Assembly: GCA_031553755.1 (NCBI GenBank)
Contig: JAVBKZ010000026.1
Span: 1-38,352, forward strand
Origin: JAIRVZ01 sp031553755
Lineage (GTDB): Bacteria; Bacteroidota; Bacteroidia; Bacteroidales; Azobacteroidaceae
Length of the DNA: 38,352 nt
Reading direction: 5' to 3'
How positions within the stretch are numbered: the stretch's first letter is position 1; every line of letters begins with the position of its first letter. The position numbers and the translations under genes are program-made. Below are positions 17,193 to 25,835 of this stretch, piece after piece. The notes beneath the pieces are model-generated. The model made no database searches. It was not told the origin of the DNA and saw only the letters and a program-made list of their open reading frames with translations.

Positions 17193-17456
17193 ATGAACAC
17201 AATTGAAGCACACGTAGAAAATTTTAATTCAAACAACAACAAATCTGTATCAGTAGAACAACTTACTCTTACAAGTACTAGTCTTACTTACATTTCTTTA
17301 TTTATTACTGTTTTGGGATTTTTATCATTGTATGCACGCTTTCAACAAATTGATGCTACCTCCTCATTGAGCACGATTTTGCTTTGTTGTGGGTTTGCTT
17401 TAATATCTTTTGGAGCAATTTTGTTTTTTGTGAAACCAGACTCTGTTCAAGAATAA
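17193..17456 (+). CDS. small membrane protein of unknown function
   Basis: 87 residues. A polar N-terminal 25 residues rich in Asn (NFNSNNNKSVS) is followed by two transmembrane helices, about YISLFITVLGFLSLYA and LSTILLCCGFALISFGAILFF, joined by a short loop, and a short tail. No family is recognised. The leader is shared with the 17620 gene and the gene has its own terminator, so it is probably a genuine, well-expressed small gene. The two-helix layout could suit a regulator or subunit of a membrane complex, but nothing in the sequence fixes this. Confidence 0.6.
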   Translation: MNTIEAHVENFNSNNNKSVSVEQLTLTSTSLTYISLFITVLGFLSLYARFQQIDATSSLSTILLCCGFALISFGAILFFVKPDSVQE

Positions 17457-17469
17457 CAATTTTAATTAT

Positions 17470-17517
17470 AAAAAAAACACTAAGGAGAGTATTGTACTAT
17501 ATCCTTTGTGTTTTTTT
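17470..17517 (+). terminator. Rho-independent terminator after the small membrane protein gene
   Basis: AAAAAAACAC plus AAGGA pairs with TCCTT plus GTGTTTTTTT (one bulged T on each side) around a loop of about 14 bases, ending in seven T residues. Confidence 0.75.
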
Positions 17518-17546
17518 ATACATCAATAAAATTTGTTAAAATTAAT

Positions 17547-17619
17547 TATTTTTGTAAAAATTACATATTATTTATACTTCGAATTTAACAATACAACACT
17601 ATATTATTAATTTATACTT
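17547..17619 (+). promoter_or_regulatory. promoter-leader module B, homologous to module A
   Basis: TATTTTTG at 17547-17554 (TAnnTTTG) precedes a leader ending in ACACTATATTATT and AATTTATACTT before the ATG. The distance from box to start (65 bases) is nearly that of module A (61 bases). Confidence 0.55.
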
Positions 17620-18507
17620 ATGGAAAATCAAATTGGAAAAAAAAATCAGGTGTTAAACGTCGTTAATTCTGTCGAAGAAGAGTATAAGTTTTTAAAAGCT
17701 TATTACGATGAATTCTACGACATGAGTTATAAAGTTGTAAAAGAATACATGGATGAAGTAAATCGAAATACGGAATACCGGGATTTTATGGATTCAAGTG
17801 AATCGATGTTTTCTGATCTACAACACTACCTTTTATTGGCAAATCCGGAAATTACTCTAATTTGCGAACAATACAATCAGTTTATTTCGGTAGAAAGGCT
17901 TTTTGAAGAGTTACAAAATGAAGCGAATTCTTTGAATGAGTTTCCTCAACTGTCCAAAAGAAGCGCGTTAATCAAGGAGGAAATTGATAATTATAAAAAA
18001 TATTTTGAACAATTTCGTGAATTGTATGAAAAACATATCGAAAATTGGCAATTGCTTGTGGATATAAATACAACCGAACAAAAATTCGGATATTGGGCTT
18101 TTTTTACAAGTGGGATGGAATTGTATCAAGATAAAGTAAAATTAATTTTGTCTCCAAGAATTTTTTCTCTTTTGGATAAAATGCAGAAAAAATTAGTTAC
18201 TGTAGATGACTTGAGTTGTAGTCAAGATTATTGGGAAATAAAGAATTTTATTGAAGATGTCAGGGCTAATAAGGATTTTTTGATGAAATCTGTTGCTGAA
18301 TCTTTACGCCTTCATTTTCCTGAACTCAACAAAAAACATTCAGCTAAATTAACTGATGTTCATAAGGTGTATATTGATACAGTTAATGATTTGTACGAAA
18401 AGAAATATTTAGAAATTCCTCGCCGGAATAATCTGCAATCTTCTTTACTTTATTTAGAAGAGGCAATCAAAATGCTTAAACAAGATTATAAGGAATTAAT
18501 GAATTGA
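17620..18507 (+). CDS. helical, probably cytoplasmic protein of unknown function
   Basis: 295 residues, acidic and lysine-rich, with no signal peptide or membrane segment. Heptad-like spacing of Leu/Ile/Phe through much of the length (for example KRSALIKEEIDNYKKYFEQF and SLLYLEEAIKMLKQDYKEL at the C-terminus) suggests long helices or coiled coil. No catalytic motif is seen and I do not recognise the family. It has a promoter-leader like that of the small membrane protein just upstream, and its own strong terminator. The two may therefore be co-regulated and could work together, but this is inference. Confidence 0.65.
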   Translation: MENQIGKKNQVLNVVNSVEEEYKFLKAYYDEFYDMSYKVVKEYMDEVNRNTEYRDFMDSSESMFSDLQHYLLLANPEITLICEQYNQFISVERLFEELQNEANSLNEFPQLSKRSALIKEEIDNYKKYFEQFRELYEKHIENWQLLVDINTTEQKFGYWAFFTSGMELYQDKVKLILSPRIFSLLDKMQKKLVTVDDLSCSQDYWEIKNFIEDVRANKDFLMKSVAESLRLHFPELNKKHSAKLTDVHKVYIDTVNDLYEKKYLEIPRRNNLQSSLLYLEEAIKMLKQDYKELMN

Positions 18508-18533
18508 ACAAAGAGAATTCTTTATAAAATAGT

Positions 18534-18572
18534 AAACCCCGTAGAGTTGTATCCAAATCTACGGGGTTTTTT
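18534..18572. terminator. strong Rho-independent terminator
   Basis: AAACCCCGTAGA at 18534-18545 pairs perfectly with TCTACGGGGTTT at 18558-18569, followed by TTT. It ends the 17620 gene and, read the other way, may also end the efflux operon whose last gene stops at 18593. Confidence 0.88.
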
Positions 18573-18592
18573 CGAAAATGATGTTTACCGTT

Positions 18593-18886
18593 TTAAATCA
18601 TCTTTTCTATATTCCACACAAAAGCATGTAAACCTTGTGCTTCCGTCTTCATGTCTAATTCATGCAATGTAGCCAATAGTTTATCGACTTTTTCATCTTC
18701 AATGATAGTGATAATCGCTGAGTTCATGGTTGGCCAAGCATGGTCGCCATAATGAGGTTGACCTTTTTTTGTTCCGCGTCCCTGAACGCCTTCCCAATTG
18801 GTAAAACCTCTGATGTTCATTTTGTCAAAGATTTCGATTAATCGATCTTTGTATGCTTCGTTATAAGGAATAAATATTGCTTTCAT
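18593..18886 (-). CDS. PII-like signalling protein linked to an RND efflux operon
   Basis: 97 residues from the ATG at 18886; the longer frame to 18949 runs through a repeat and is not used. The layout is that of a small ferredoxin-like PII/CutA fold protein: a beta strand KAIFIPYNEAYKDRL, a glycine-rich loop VQGRGTKKGQPHYGD where PII has its T-loop, strand SAIITIIEDEKVDKLLATL, and a C-terminal strand. Such proteins sit at the end of RND operons in many Bacteroidetes. The role is probably sensing a metal or small molecule, not classical nitrogen control, because no glnA or amtB is nearby. It is the last gene of the operon, after the RND pump. Confidence 0.7.
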   Translation of the reverse strand: MKAIFIPYNEAYKDRLIEIFDKMNIRGFTNWEGVQGRGTKKGQPHYGDHAWPTMNSAIITIIEDEKVDKLLATLHELDMKTEAQGLHAFVWNIEKMI

Positions 18887-18892
18887 TTTTTT

Positions 18893-18972
18893 AGTTGACA
18901 AGCTAACAAGTAGACCAGTTAACGAGTTGATACATTTTTTATTTGTCAACTCGTTAACTCGTCAACTTGTCA
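18893..18972. repeat. hairpin-forming repeat between the RND gene and the PII-like gene
   Basis: AGTTAACGAGTTGA at 18917-18930 and TCAACTCGTTAACT at 18946-18959 form a perfect 14-bp stem with a 15-base loop. Flanking copies of related words (GTTGACAAG, CAACTTGTCA) extend the stem imperfectly to about 18893-18972. It lies between two genes of the same operon and could reduce read-through or protect the upstream mRNA. Confidence 0.65.
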
Positions 18973-21900
18973 CTATTTTTTATAAAGTTTTCTGAATTTC
19001 TTTCTATTTCTCTTCACACCATTAGCACCGAATATAGAGTAAAGCGATGGAACGTAAACAAGCGTCAGAATGGTTGAAAGAGTTAAACCTCCAACGATAG
19101 CGATACCCATCGGTTGCCACATTTCAGAGCCTGCTCCACGGGGGATTGCCAACGGAATCATACCTAATACGGTAGTTGCTGTTGTCATCAAAATCGGGCG
19201 TAACCTTGATTTACCGGCAGAGATAACAGCTTTATCTATCGACATGCCTCGTTCCCGGTTCAGATTGATATAGTCGATCAATACGATACCATTTTTCACC
19301 ACAATACCGATTAGCATCACGAGTCCGATCATTGCCATCAAACTTAAAGGTTGACCTGTTAGCATCAACGCTAACAATACTCCTGATAATCCGAAACATA
19401 ATGATAACACGATGATGAAAGGATAAGTCAACGATTCGAATTGAGCTGCCATTACAATATAAACAAGTACGACACATAACAACATCAACAATCCGAGGTC
19501 GCTGTTGGTGTCTTGTTGGTCTTCATAAGTACCGCCAATTTTGATCCCTACTTCAGCAGGAATTTTTCCTTGACTTTGCATTTCCGCAATTTCTTTGTTT
19601 ATATCAACAACGACATCACTTAATGCTGCATCATAAAGAGAACCTTGTACTTTATTCACACGTTGACGATTTTCCCTGTCGATTTGCGGAAGAGATGATT
19701 TTTCTACGACTTTTCCTAATTCACGTATTTTTATAGGAGTTCCGGCATTGTTGTATACGGTTATATCTTCGATTGTTTCAAGTGATTGACGGTATTTTTC
19801 GTCATATTGAACTACAATATTGTATTCGTCACCATCTTCACGATATTTTGAAGTAATCAAACCATTGATACGATTGCGTACAAAATTAGCGACAGTCGCT
19901 GAATTCAAACCGTTTTCCGCCAATTTTTCGCGGTCAAAATCAATCTGATATTCCGTACGGTAATCCTGACGGCTGATGATAAGGTCGCGTAAACCTTTAA
20001 CATTGGTCAGTCGATGTTTCAATTCTTCGGCTATACGGTCGGTAGTCGCCAAATCGTAACCGTAGATTTCTACGTCTACCGTACTGGCTCCGGTTCCCAT
20101 CATACCGCCTTCTCCACCCGGTGTTACTTTAAATTTATACAATTCGGGCATATTGCCAAGATCTTTACGAAGTCCATCTGCTATATCGTAAATAGAGCGT
20201 TTGCGTTCATCTAAATCAACGCATCTTATCCTATAAGAAATAAGATTGGACGCATTGGCTTGCATAGCTGCCCAAGTATTATTGTCGTCAGCTTGTCCGA
20301 CAGAGAATGAATTAACTCTCACTTCGGGATATTTTTCCTTTATAATATCGCTGATTTTCATGGCAGTTTCTCGCGCGACTTCCATTCTCGCGCCGGTTGG
20401 AAGGTAAGCGCTTACTGTTATCATACTGTTATCTGACGCGGGCATGAAGTCGAATTTGATAAACATTCCTGCCAAAACTAAAGTTCCTATAAAAATAGAG
20501 AAACAGACTGCCAATGTTTTCTTTCGGTTTCTTACTGCCAAATCAACGATTTTAGCATAAAATGTATCTAATTTATCTAAAGATCTTTGTATCGGAGCAT
20601 ACATTTTGTCGAACCATTTTCCTTGCGTATTTGTTTGGCGAAGCATTTGGGAACAAAGCATCGGTGTCAAAGACAGGGCGACTACTACAGAGGTAATAAT
20701 CATGATAGTTACCATCCATCCCAATTGTCCGAACATCACTCCTGCCAATCCGGTTACCATTGTCAACGGAAAGAATACGGCTACAATGGTTAATGTTGAT
20801 GCCATAACGGCTACACCTACTTCGTTGGTCGCGTAAACAGCTGCTTCTTTGGGAGTACTTCCCCTTTCGATATGTGTGGTAATGTTTTCAAGAACTACAA
20901 TCGCGTCATCCACCACCATACCGATAGCGATAGAAATGGATGATAGGGAGATGATATTCAGCGTTCCTCCTGTCGCCATCAAATATACAAAAGAAACAAT
21001 CAATGAAATAGGAATAGCGATGACTACGATAAATGTTGCCCGCCATCTTCCTAAGAAGAACAACACAACGATAACAACGAACAAGATAGCGAGTAAAATT
21101 GTTTCGGTAAGATTATGGACAGAATCCTGAATAAATGTTGAAGTATCCATAATCAGGGATAGTTGCACATCGGGAGGAAGCGTTTTTTGCAGTTCGGGCA
21201 TTTTTTCATTTACTATTTTGGCAATAGATACCGTATTTGCCCCCGATTGTTTTTGAACTACAATCGTTGCTCCTTTTGTACTATTTGTATATGTTTCCTG
21301 AATGCGCGACTGGATGGTGTCGTTGATATTTGCCACATCTCTGAGGTAAATGTTTTTACCTCCTCTGTTTCCGACAACAATTCCCAACAATTGATCACTC
21401 GCTTTGAATTCACCTTCAACACGCAACGCGTAAGTTTCGGTTCCGATATCGAAACTACCGGCAGGAACGTTGAGGTTTTCGGTTTGAATAACACTTGCTA
21501 TTTGCTCTACAGTGAGGTTATAAGCATCCAATTTTTCGGGAGATACATTGACTTGTATTTGTCTTTGAGGTGCTCCGGAAACAGTAACCGCACCCACACC
21601 ACTTACCCGGTTAAGAGGATTGGCTACTTTTTCATCCAAAATTTTATACAAGGAATTGACACTTTCTTTCGCTGTCGCGGAATAAATCACAACAGGAATC
21701 ATGTCCATGCTGAATTTGAAGATAATCGGATTGCTGATTTCTTCCGGTAGGCGCGATTTCACCATGTCGAGTTTATCCCTCACATCATTTGTCGCGGTAT
21801 TGATATCCGTACCATAATTAAATTCCAAAGTTACAAGAGACATGTTGTCTTTTGACTGGGAAGTAATTTTTTTCAAATTTTCACAAGAGTTCAATACGTC

Positions 21901-22104
21901 TTCAATCGGACGTGTAACGTTTGTTTCGATATCCGAAGCGCTTGCTCCGGCATAAGCCGTGATGACGGTAAGCTGATTTGTTTCTATATCCGGAAACAAA
22001 TCAACAGCCAACCGGGTGTAGGAAAACAATCCGAGGATTGCGACTCCTATAAATATAAGCGCTGTAGTTACAGGCTTTTTTACTGCTGTTGAATATAATG
22101 ACAT
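18973..22104 (-). CDS. RND efflux transporter, AcrB/HAE1 type
   Basis: 1043 residues, the full length of an inner-membrane RND pump, with two repeats of one plus five transmembrane helices and two large periplasmic loops. The proton-relay aspartates appear in GMVVDDAIVVLEN (helix 4) and the partner lysine in GIVVKNGIVLIDY (helix 10). The opening SLYSTAVKKPVTTALIFIGVAILG and MTGQP/TTATTVLGMIPLA segments are typical. The sequence fits hydrophobe/amphiphile exporters (drugs, bile acids, lipids) better than metal pumps, since CzcA-type metal residues are not evident. It works with the adaptor (22174) and TolC-like channel (23226) encoded just upstream. Confidence 0.95.
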   Translation of the reverse strand: MSLYSTAVKKPVTTALIFIGVAILGLFSYTRLAVDLFPDIETNQLTVITAYAGASASDIETNVTRPIEDVLNSCENLKKITSQSKDNMSLVTLEFNYGTDINTATNDVRDKLDMVKSRLPEEISNPIIFKFSMDMIPVVIYSATAKESVNSLYKILDEKVANPLNRVSGVGAVTVSGAPQRQIQVNVSPEKLDAYNLTVEQIASVIQTENLNVPAGSFDIGTETYALRVEGEFKASDQLLGIVVGNRGGKNIYLRDVANINDTIQSRIQETYTNSTKGATIVVQKQSGANTVSIAKIVNEKMPELQKTLPPDVQLSLIMDTSTFIQDSVHNLTETILLAILFVVIVVLFFLGRWRATFIVVIAIPISLIVSFVYLMATGGTLNIISLSSISIAIGMVVDDAIVVLENITTHIERGSTPKEAAVYATNEVGVAVMASTLTIVAVFFPLTMVTGLAGVMFGQLGWMVTIMIITSVVVALSLTPMLCSQMLRQTNTQGKWFDKMYAPIQRSLDKLDTFYAKIVDLAVRNRKKTLAVCFSIFIGTLVLAGMFIKFDFMPASDNSMITVSAYLPTGARMEVARETAMKISDIIKEKYPEVRVNSFSVGQADDNNTWAAMQANASNLISYRIRCVDLDERKRSIYDIADGLRKDLGNMPELYKFKVTPGGEGGMMGTGASTVDVEIYGYDLATTDRIAEELKHRLTNVKGLRDLIISRQDYRTEYQIDFDREKLAENGLNSATVANFVRNRINGLITSKYREDGDEYNIVVQYDEKYRQSLETIEDITVYNNAGTPIKIRELGKVVEKSSLPQIDRENRQRVNKVQGSLYDAALSDVVVDINKEIAEMQSQGKIPAEVGIKIGGTYEDQQDTNSDLGLLMLLCVVLVYIVMAAQFESLTYPFIIVLSLCFGLSGVLLALMLTGQPLSLMAMIGLVMLIGIVVKNGIVLIDYINLNRERGMSIDKAVISAGKSRLRPILMTTATTVLGMIPLAIPRGAGSEMWQPMGIAIVGGLTLSTILTLVYVPSLYSIFGANGVKRNRKKFRKLYKK

Positions 22105-22119
22105 AATTAGTTACGAGTT

Positions 22120-22170
22120 ACCCCTAAATCCCTTGAAGGGGACTTTTTCCTCCTTTGAGGGCAGGGGGTG
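22120..22170. repeat. G/C-run inverted repeat between the adaptor and RND genes
   Basis: ACCCCTAAATCCCTTGAAGGGGA at 22120-22142 is an imperfect reverse complement of 22149-22170, and the left arm alone can also fold (CCCTTGAAGGG). This is the most GC-rich intergenic stretch in the window. It resembles the CCCCTAAATCCCC-type intergenic repeats I recall from other Bacteroidetes genomes. Confidence 0.6.
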
Positions 22171-22173
22171 TTT

Positions 22174-23193
22174 TTAATTTTTAACAATTTCCACTAGTGT
22201 TCCGTCAATTAACCTGGATTGGCCGGATGTCGCGATTACATCGCCTGCTTTTAATCCTGAAAGAATTTCATATTGATCGCCAAGACGTTGTCCTAATTCA
22301 ACTTTGTGATATTTGGCAACACCGTTTTCAATAGTATATACAAATTTATCGTTTGAACCGGCCTGTTTTTGAACTGCCAAATCAGGAACTACAATACTGT
22401 TTCCTGTTCCGAAATTTAATGTTACGCGGGCATACATTCCCGGACGAACACGCATATTCGAGTTGTTGATAGCAACTTCAACTCCAAAGGTGTGAGTAGA
22501 CGCATCGATTGTTGGATATATCAAGCTCACTTTTCCTTCAAATTTTTCCTTTCCATATACATCTAATTGAATATCAACAGGCATACCTAATTTTACGTTG
22601 GTAAAGTTAGATTCAGAGACATTAATCAACGCTTTGAGAGGATTTAATTGTTGTACGGTCAAAATAGTTTTTCCTCCGTATACATCACCGTTGTCATAAT
22701 TCCTATCTGTAACGATTCCGTTTATAGGACTTTTCAAACGGGTATTGTCATCTATATTTTTGATTGCCGTATTTAATACATCGATTTGTGTTTTGATTTG
22801 ATCAACTTGTTGTTGAGCAATACCGCCTACTTTCAACAATTCTTCGTAACGCGCATAATCTCTTTTCAGATTTTCCAATTGTACGTTTTGTTGTTTGAGT
22901 GAAGAAGCGTCCATTTGTACCAATACTTGTCCCTTTGATACACGATCTCCAACTTCAACGAATATTTTTTCGATACGTCCGGGAATAGCGGGTGTGATTT
23001 GATTGATAACGTCTGCTTTTACATTGGCCGTATAAGTGGAAAGTTGCTCTACTTCTTTTAGTTCGGCTGTAGTAGTGGTTACTTTCACTTTTACATCTTC
23101 AGTCGTTGCATTTTCTTCTTTTTTTCCTCCACATGCAACCAAAATGCATAAGGAGAAGAGAGGAAGAGATTTTAATAAATTTTTTGTTTTCAT
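22174..23193 (-). CDS. RND periplasmic adaptor (membrane fusion lipoprotein)
   Basis: 339 residues from the ATG at 23193, chosen because it gives a standard lipoprotein signal (MKTKNLLKSLPLFSLCILVAC, with the lipobox cysteine at the end). In-frame ATGs at 23229, 23220 and 23211 lie upstream and the first overlaps the tolC stop. The lipoyl-like halves (IEKIFVEVGDRVSKGQVLVQMD and RLKSPINGIVTDRNYDNGD) flank a helical hairpin, followed by a beta-barrel domain and a C-terminal membrane-proximal domain. It couples the RND pump to the outer-membrane channel in the periplasm. Confidence 0.92.
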   Translation of the reverse strand: MKTKNLLKSLPLFSLCILVACGGKKEENATTEDVKVKVTTTTAELKEVEQLSTYTANVKADVINQITPAIPGRIEKIFVEVGDRVSKGQVLVQMDASSLKQQNVQLENLKRDYARYEELLKVGGIAQQQVDQIKTQIDVLNTAIKNIDDNTRLKSPINGIVTDRNYDNGDVYGGKTILTVQQLNPLKALINVSESNFTNVKLGMPVDIQLDVYGKEKFEGKVSLIYPTIDASTHTFGVEVAINNSNMRVRPGMYARVTLNFGTGNSIVVPDLAVQKQAGSNDKFVYTIENGVAKYHKVELGQRLGDQYEILSGLKAGDVIATSGQSRLIDGTLVEIVKN

Positions 23194-23225
23194 ATTACAT
23201 ATTATTTTCATTTTCTTCATTTCTT

Positions 23226-24719
23226 TCATTTAATATCCGTTGGTTCTATTCCCAATGTCTTATCTAAATCAGCTTTAGAAGCCAAGTAATTATAAATGGC
23301 CTGATTAAACATCAAACTGGTTTGAGTGAGAGCTAATTGAGCATCATTTAGATCAAGCAAAGTTCCCATTCCGGTATCGTATAATTTTTGGGAAATTTCG
23401 TACCCTTTTTGAGCTTGGGCTACAGCGTCTTTTGTAGAGATAACCTGTTCTACATAGTTGGTCATATTACTGATATTACTGTTGACTGCTAATTGTAGAT
23501 TGCGAACAATATCATCACGTTGCCATTTCATTTGTTCTAATGAAACTTTGGTTTGTTTGATATCCGAACGTTTTTTGAATCCATCGAAAATCGGAATAGC
23601 TACGGTCAATCCAACGGTAGAATAGGGATTCCATTTATAATCACCGAATTTGAAATCGTTGTTCATCGACATATACATGTAATTTCCTGAAATTGAAACT
23701 ATTGGTAAATATTGAGCTTTGTATAGTTGCAATGTTTTTTGTAATTGTTCGTTTTGAAGGTCGAATTGTTTCAAATTGGAGTTATTTCTTAAAGAAGTAT
23801 CAATACTTATGATTTCATTGAATAATCCTTCTTCGTAATTTTTCAGGCTTCCGGAGATAGAAATTTGTTGTTCCATATCGATTCCCATCAATGCCTTTAA
23901 AGACAATGTCGCCAAATTGAGGGCATTTTGAGCCTGAATTACATTTGGTTTTACGTTTTTTACGCGTACATCGGCTCGAATCATATCAAATTCGGAAACA
24001 ATTCCTTGATTGTATTTATTTTTGATATTATTGTAGTTTAAGACAGCATTGTCGTAGCTTTCTTTAAATACATTATATGAATCTTGTGCTAACATTGCTC
24101 CATAAAAAGCTTTTCGGATGGAATTTATCATATCGATTTTAGAAGAACGGGATTTTTCAACAGAAAGTTCTACATCTAAACTCGAAATTTGCAGACTTTT
24201 CCAAAGTGTCGGAACAACAACGGGCCAGTTGAGGTTGAAACCTGCTGTCCAGTTGTTATCACGGCCAACGGAAATACCTTCGTTACTGGCCGGAGCGGGA
24301 GGAGGTGTATTCTCCGCAATGTTTTGAGCTAATTCACCACTTTGATATCCGGGTACGCTTTGAGAAAAAGTTTGGTCTGTTCCTGCAATTAATGGAGTAA
24401 ATACATCTCCCATCATTTCAGCCATATTAAATGCTCCATCCATATACATGACTTGCTTTTGAATGGTTCGGGTGTATTGCCCCACCGCGTCAATTTGTGG
24501 ATAAAGAGCTGATTGCGCCGATTTTTTAGCGTAGTGTTTCTTTTGAATTTCCAAATCGGCCACTTTCACAGACGGATTTTTACTTAATGCGATTTCTATC
24601 GCATTATCTAACGTAAGTTGAAGAGTTGGTTGTGTTGGCGTTTCTTGCGCCTTTCCAAGAAACGGAACCGTAGCGAGGAATAATCCCCAAACAATCTTTT
24701 TGCCTAAACTATTTTTCAT
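23226..24719 (-). CDS. TolC-family outer-membrane efflux channel
   Basis: 497 residues with a Sec signal peptide (VWGLFLATVPFLGKAQ). Two tandem outer-membrane-efflux-protein repeats of long amphipathic helices are visible: the first begins LTLDNAIEIALSKNPSVKVA, and the second includes NNSNLKQFDLQNEQLQ and the hallmark YDTGMGTLLDLNDAQLALTQT near the C-terminus. It forms the outer-membrane exit duct for the RND-adaptor complex. It lies 138 bases downstream of tetR and overlaps the earliest possible start of the adaptor gene. Confidence 0.94.
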   Translation of the reverse strand: MKNSLGKKIVWGLFLATVPFLGKAQETPTQPTLQLTLDNAIEIALSKNPSVKVADLEIQKKHYAKKSAQSALYPQIDAVGQYTRTIQKQVMYMDGAFNMAEMMGDVFTPLIAGTDQTFSQSVPGYQSGELAQNIAENTPPPAPASNEGISVGRDNNWTAGFNLNWPVVVPTLWKSLQISSLDVELSVEKSRSSKIDMINSIRKAFYGAMLAQDSYNVFKESYDNAVLNYNNIKNKYNQGIVSEFDMIRADVRVKNVKPNVIQAQNALNLATLSLKALMGIDMEQQISISGSLKNYEEGLFNEIISIDTSLRNNSNLKQFDLQNEQLQKTLQLYKAQYLPIVSISGNYMYMSMNNDFKFGDYKWNPYSTVGLTVAIPIFDGFKKRSDIKQTKVSLEQMKWQRDDIVRNLQLAVNSNISNMTNYVEQVISTKDAVAQAQKGYEISQKLYDTGMGTLLDLNDAQLALTQTSLMFNQAIYNYLASKADLDKTLGIEPTDIK

Positions 24720-24857
24720 ATTGTTATCTATAATTTTTATTTTGAGGAAATTAGAGGACGTTAGATGTAATTGTTTTTCATATTTCTACCGACCACATTT
24801 AATAATTCTAATCCCATATTAATATATTTTATTTACTTTTATCTTCTATATTTTCTT

Positions 24858-25478
24858 TTAACTCCCTTTAACTCCCTTTATTTCCATTACCATTTCGTCT
24901 ATTAATTTATGACCTTCGGGAGTAGCGACACCCCTTGTGAAATTCAAAATGATGGCGCTTACAAAGTCTTCTATCGGATATTTATCGGTAGGCATAAAAT
25001 TGCCCTCCATTAACATCTTAAATTGAGCTTTAAGCAACCACATTAAAATTTCAAAATTGACATCATCTCTCAATAAACCTTGTTTTACTCCTTTTTCAAA
25101 TAAAGGGATAAATTTATCGGTGTTTTCTTTTTGTTTGCAATCTATCGTTTTGTAAAGTTGGGGATGATATTTTCTTAAATCATGTATGACCGATTTGTTC
25201 ACACTATGCATCTCATTCAGTTGTTTAGCATAAATACGCATCATCGCGTCGATCACGTTTTCCGACCCATTAACCAATTTCATTATCTCTTCATCGCCTT
25301 TTTGCATGTTTTTTACAAGGCATGCTTCGAGTAAATTTTCTTTGTCTTCGAAATTTTCGTAGAGAGTTCTTTTGGATATTCCTAAATGGCTTGCGATATC
25401 AGACATCGTTATACTCTTAATTCCTTTTTGAAAAAAGAGCATAGACGCTTCTTCAATGATCCGTTCTTTTAGTTCCAT
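24858..25478 (-). CDS. TetR-family transcriptional repressor of the efflux operon
   Basis: 206 residues. The N-terminal helix-turn-helix (KERIIEEASMLFFQKGI, then MSDIASHLGISKRTLYENFEDKENLLEA) is typical TetR, followed by an all-helical ligand-binding and dimerisation domain. It is the first gene of the tetR-tolC-adaptor-RND-PII cluster and is transcribed in the same direction, so it probably represses itself and the pump until an inducer binds. A perfect 10-bp inverted repeat lies in its promoter. The last coding bases consist of a tandem GGGAGTTAAA repeat. Confidence 0.93.
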   Translation of the reverse strand: MELKERIIEEASMLFFQKGIKSITMSDIASHLGISKRTLYENFEDKENLLEACLVKNMQKGDEEIMKLVNGSENVIDAMMRIYAKQLNEMHSVNKSVIHDLRKYHPQLYKTIDCKQKENTDKFIPLFEKGVKQGLLRDDVNFEILMWLLKAQFKMLMEGNFMPTDKYPIEDFVSAIILNFTRGVATPEGHKLIDEMVMEIKGVKGS

Positions 25479-25534
25479 ATTTTAGTAGACAAATGAAAGA
25501 AAATAATATTTTATAAATCGGCTGCAAAGTAAAT

Positions 25535-25562
25535 GAAAACTTTTGAAACAAAAAAAGTTTTC
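25535..25562. promoter_or_regulatory. candidate TetR operator
   Basis: GAAAACTTTT at 25535-25544 and AAAAGTTTTC at 25553-25562 are a perfect inverted repeat with an 8-base spacer. It begins 57 bases before the tetR ATG and lies right next to a near-consensus minus-7 box (TTACTTTG on the minus strand, 25524-25531), so a bound dimer would cover the promoter. Confidence 0.5.
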
Positions 25563-25753
25563 TTGTTTTCTTTTTGTTAAAATATGTGAATAATTTATTT
25601 TTTCTTTTGGCGATAAGAATATAACTGCTATTCAGGATAAATGATGGTGGAAATATATTTTCTGTAGTTAATAAAAAGTATTCCAAACGTTTTTTTTATA
25701 CAAAAATTGAGTGATGTACTCCTTTGATATGAAGTTGTTTGAGAATTCCTAAA

Positions 25754-25810
25754 AACAAAAAAAGAAGCCAATCGACTTCTTTTTTTGTTCGGAAAAATTC
25801 CGATTTTTTT
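25754..25810. terminator. tandem intrinsic terminators
   Basis: AACAAAAAAAGAAG at 25754-25767 pairs perfectly with CTTCTTTTTTTGTT at 25776-25789 around an 8-base loop, giving a U-tract on either strand. Immediately after, CGGAAAAATTCCG is followed by ATTTTTTT to 25810, a second short hairpin. No protein gene ends here, so they most likely end an RNA transcript. Confidence 0.65.
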
Positions 25811-25835
25811 AGTTTGTAATGTATTGTAAAAAAAG

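Noticed and set aside
20014..21750. Plus-strand open frames of up to 195 codons opposite the RND gene
   Set aside because: They are antisense shadows of a clearly coding RND transporter gene.
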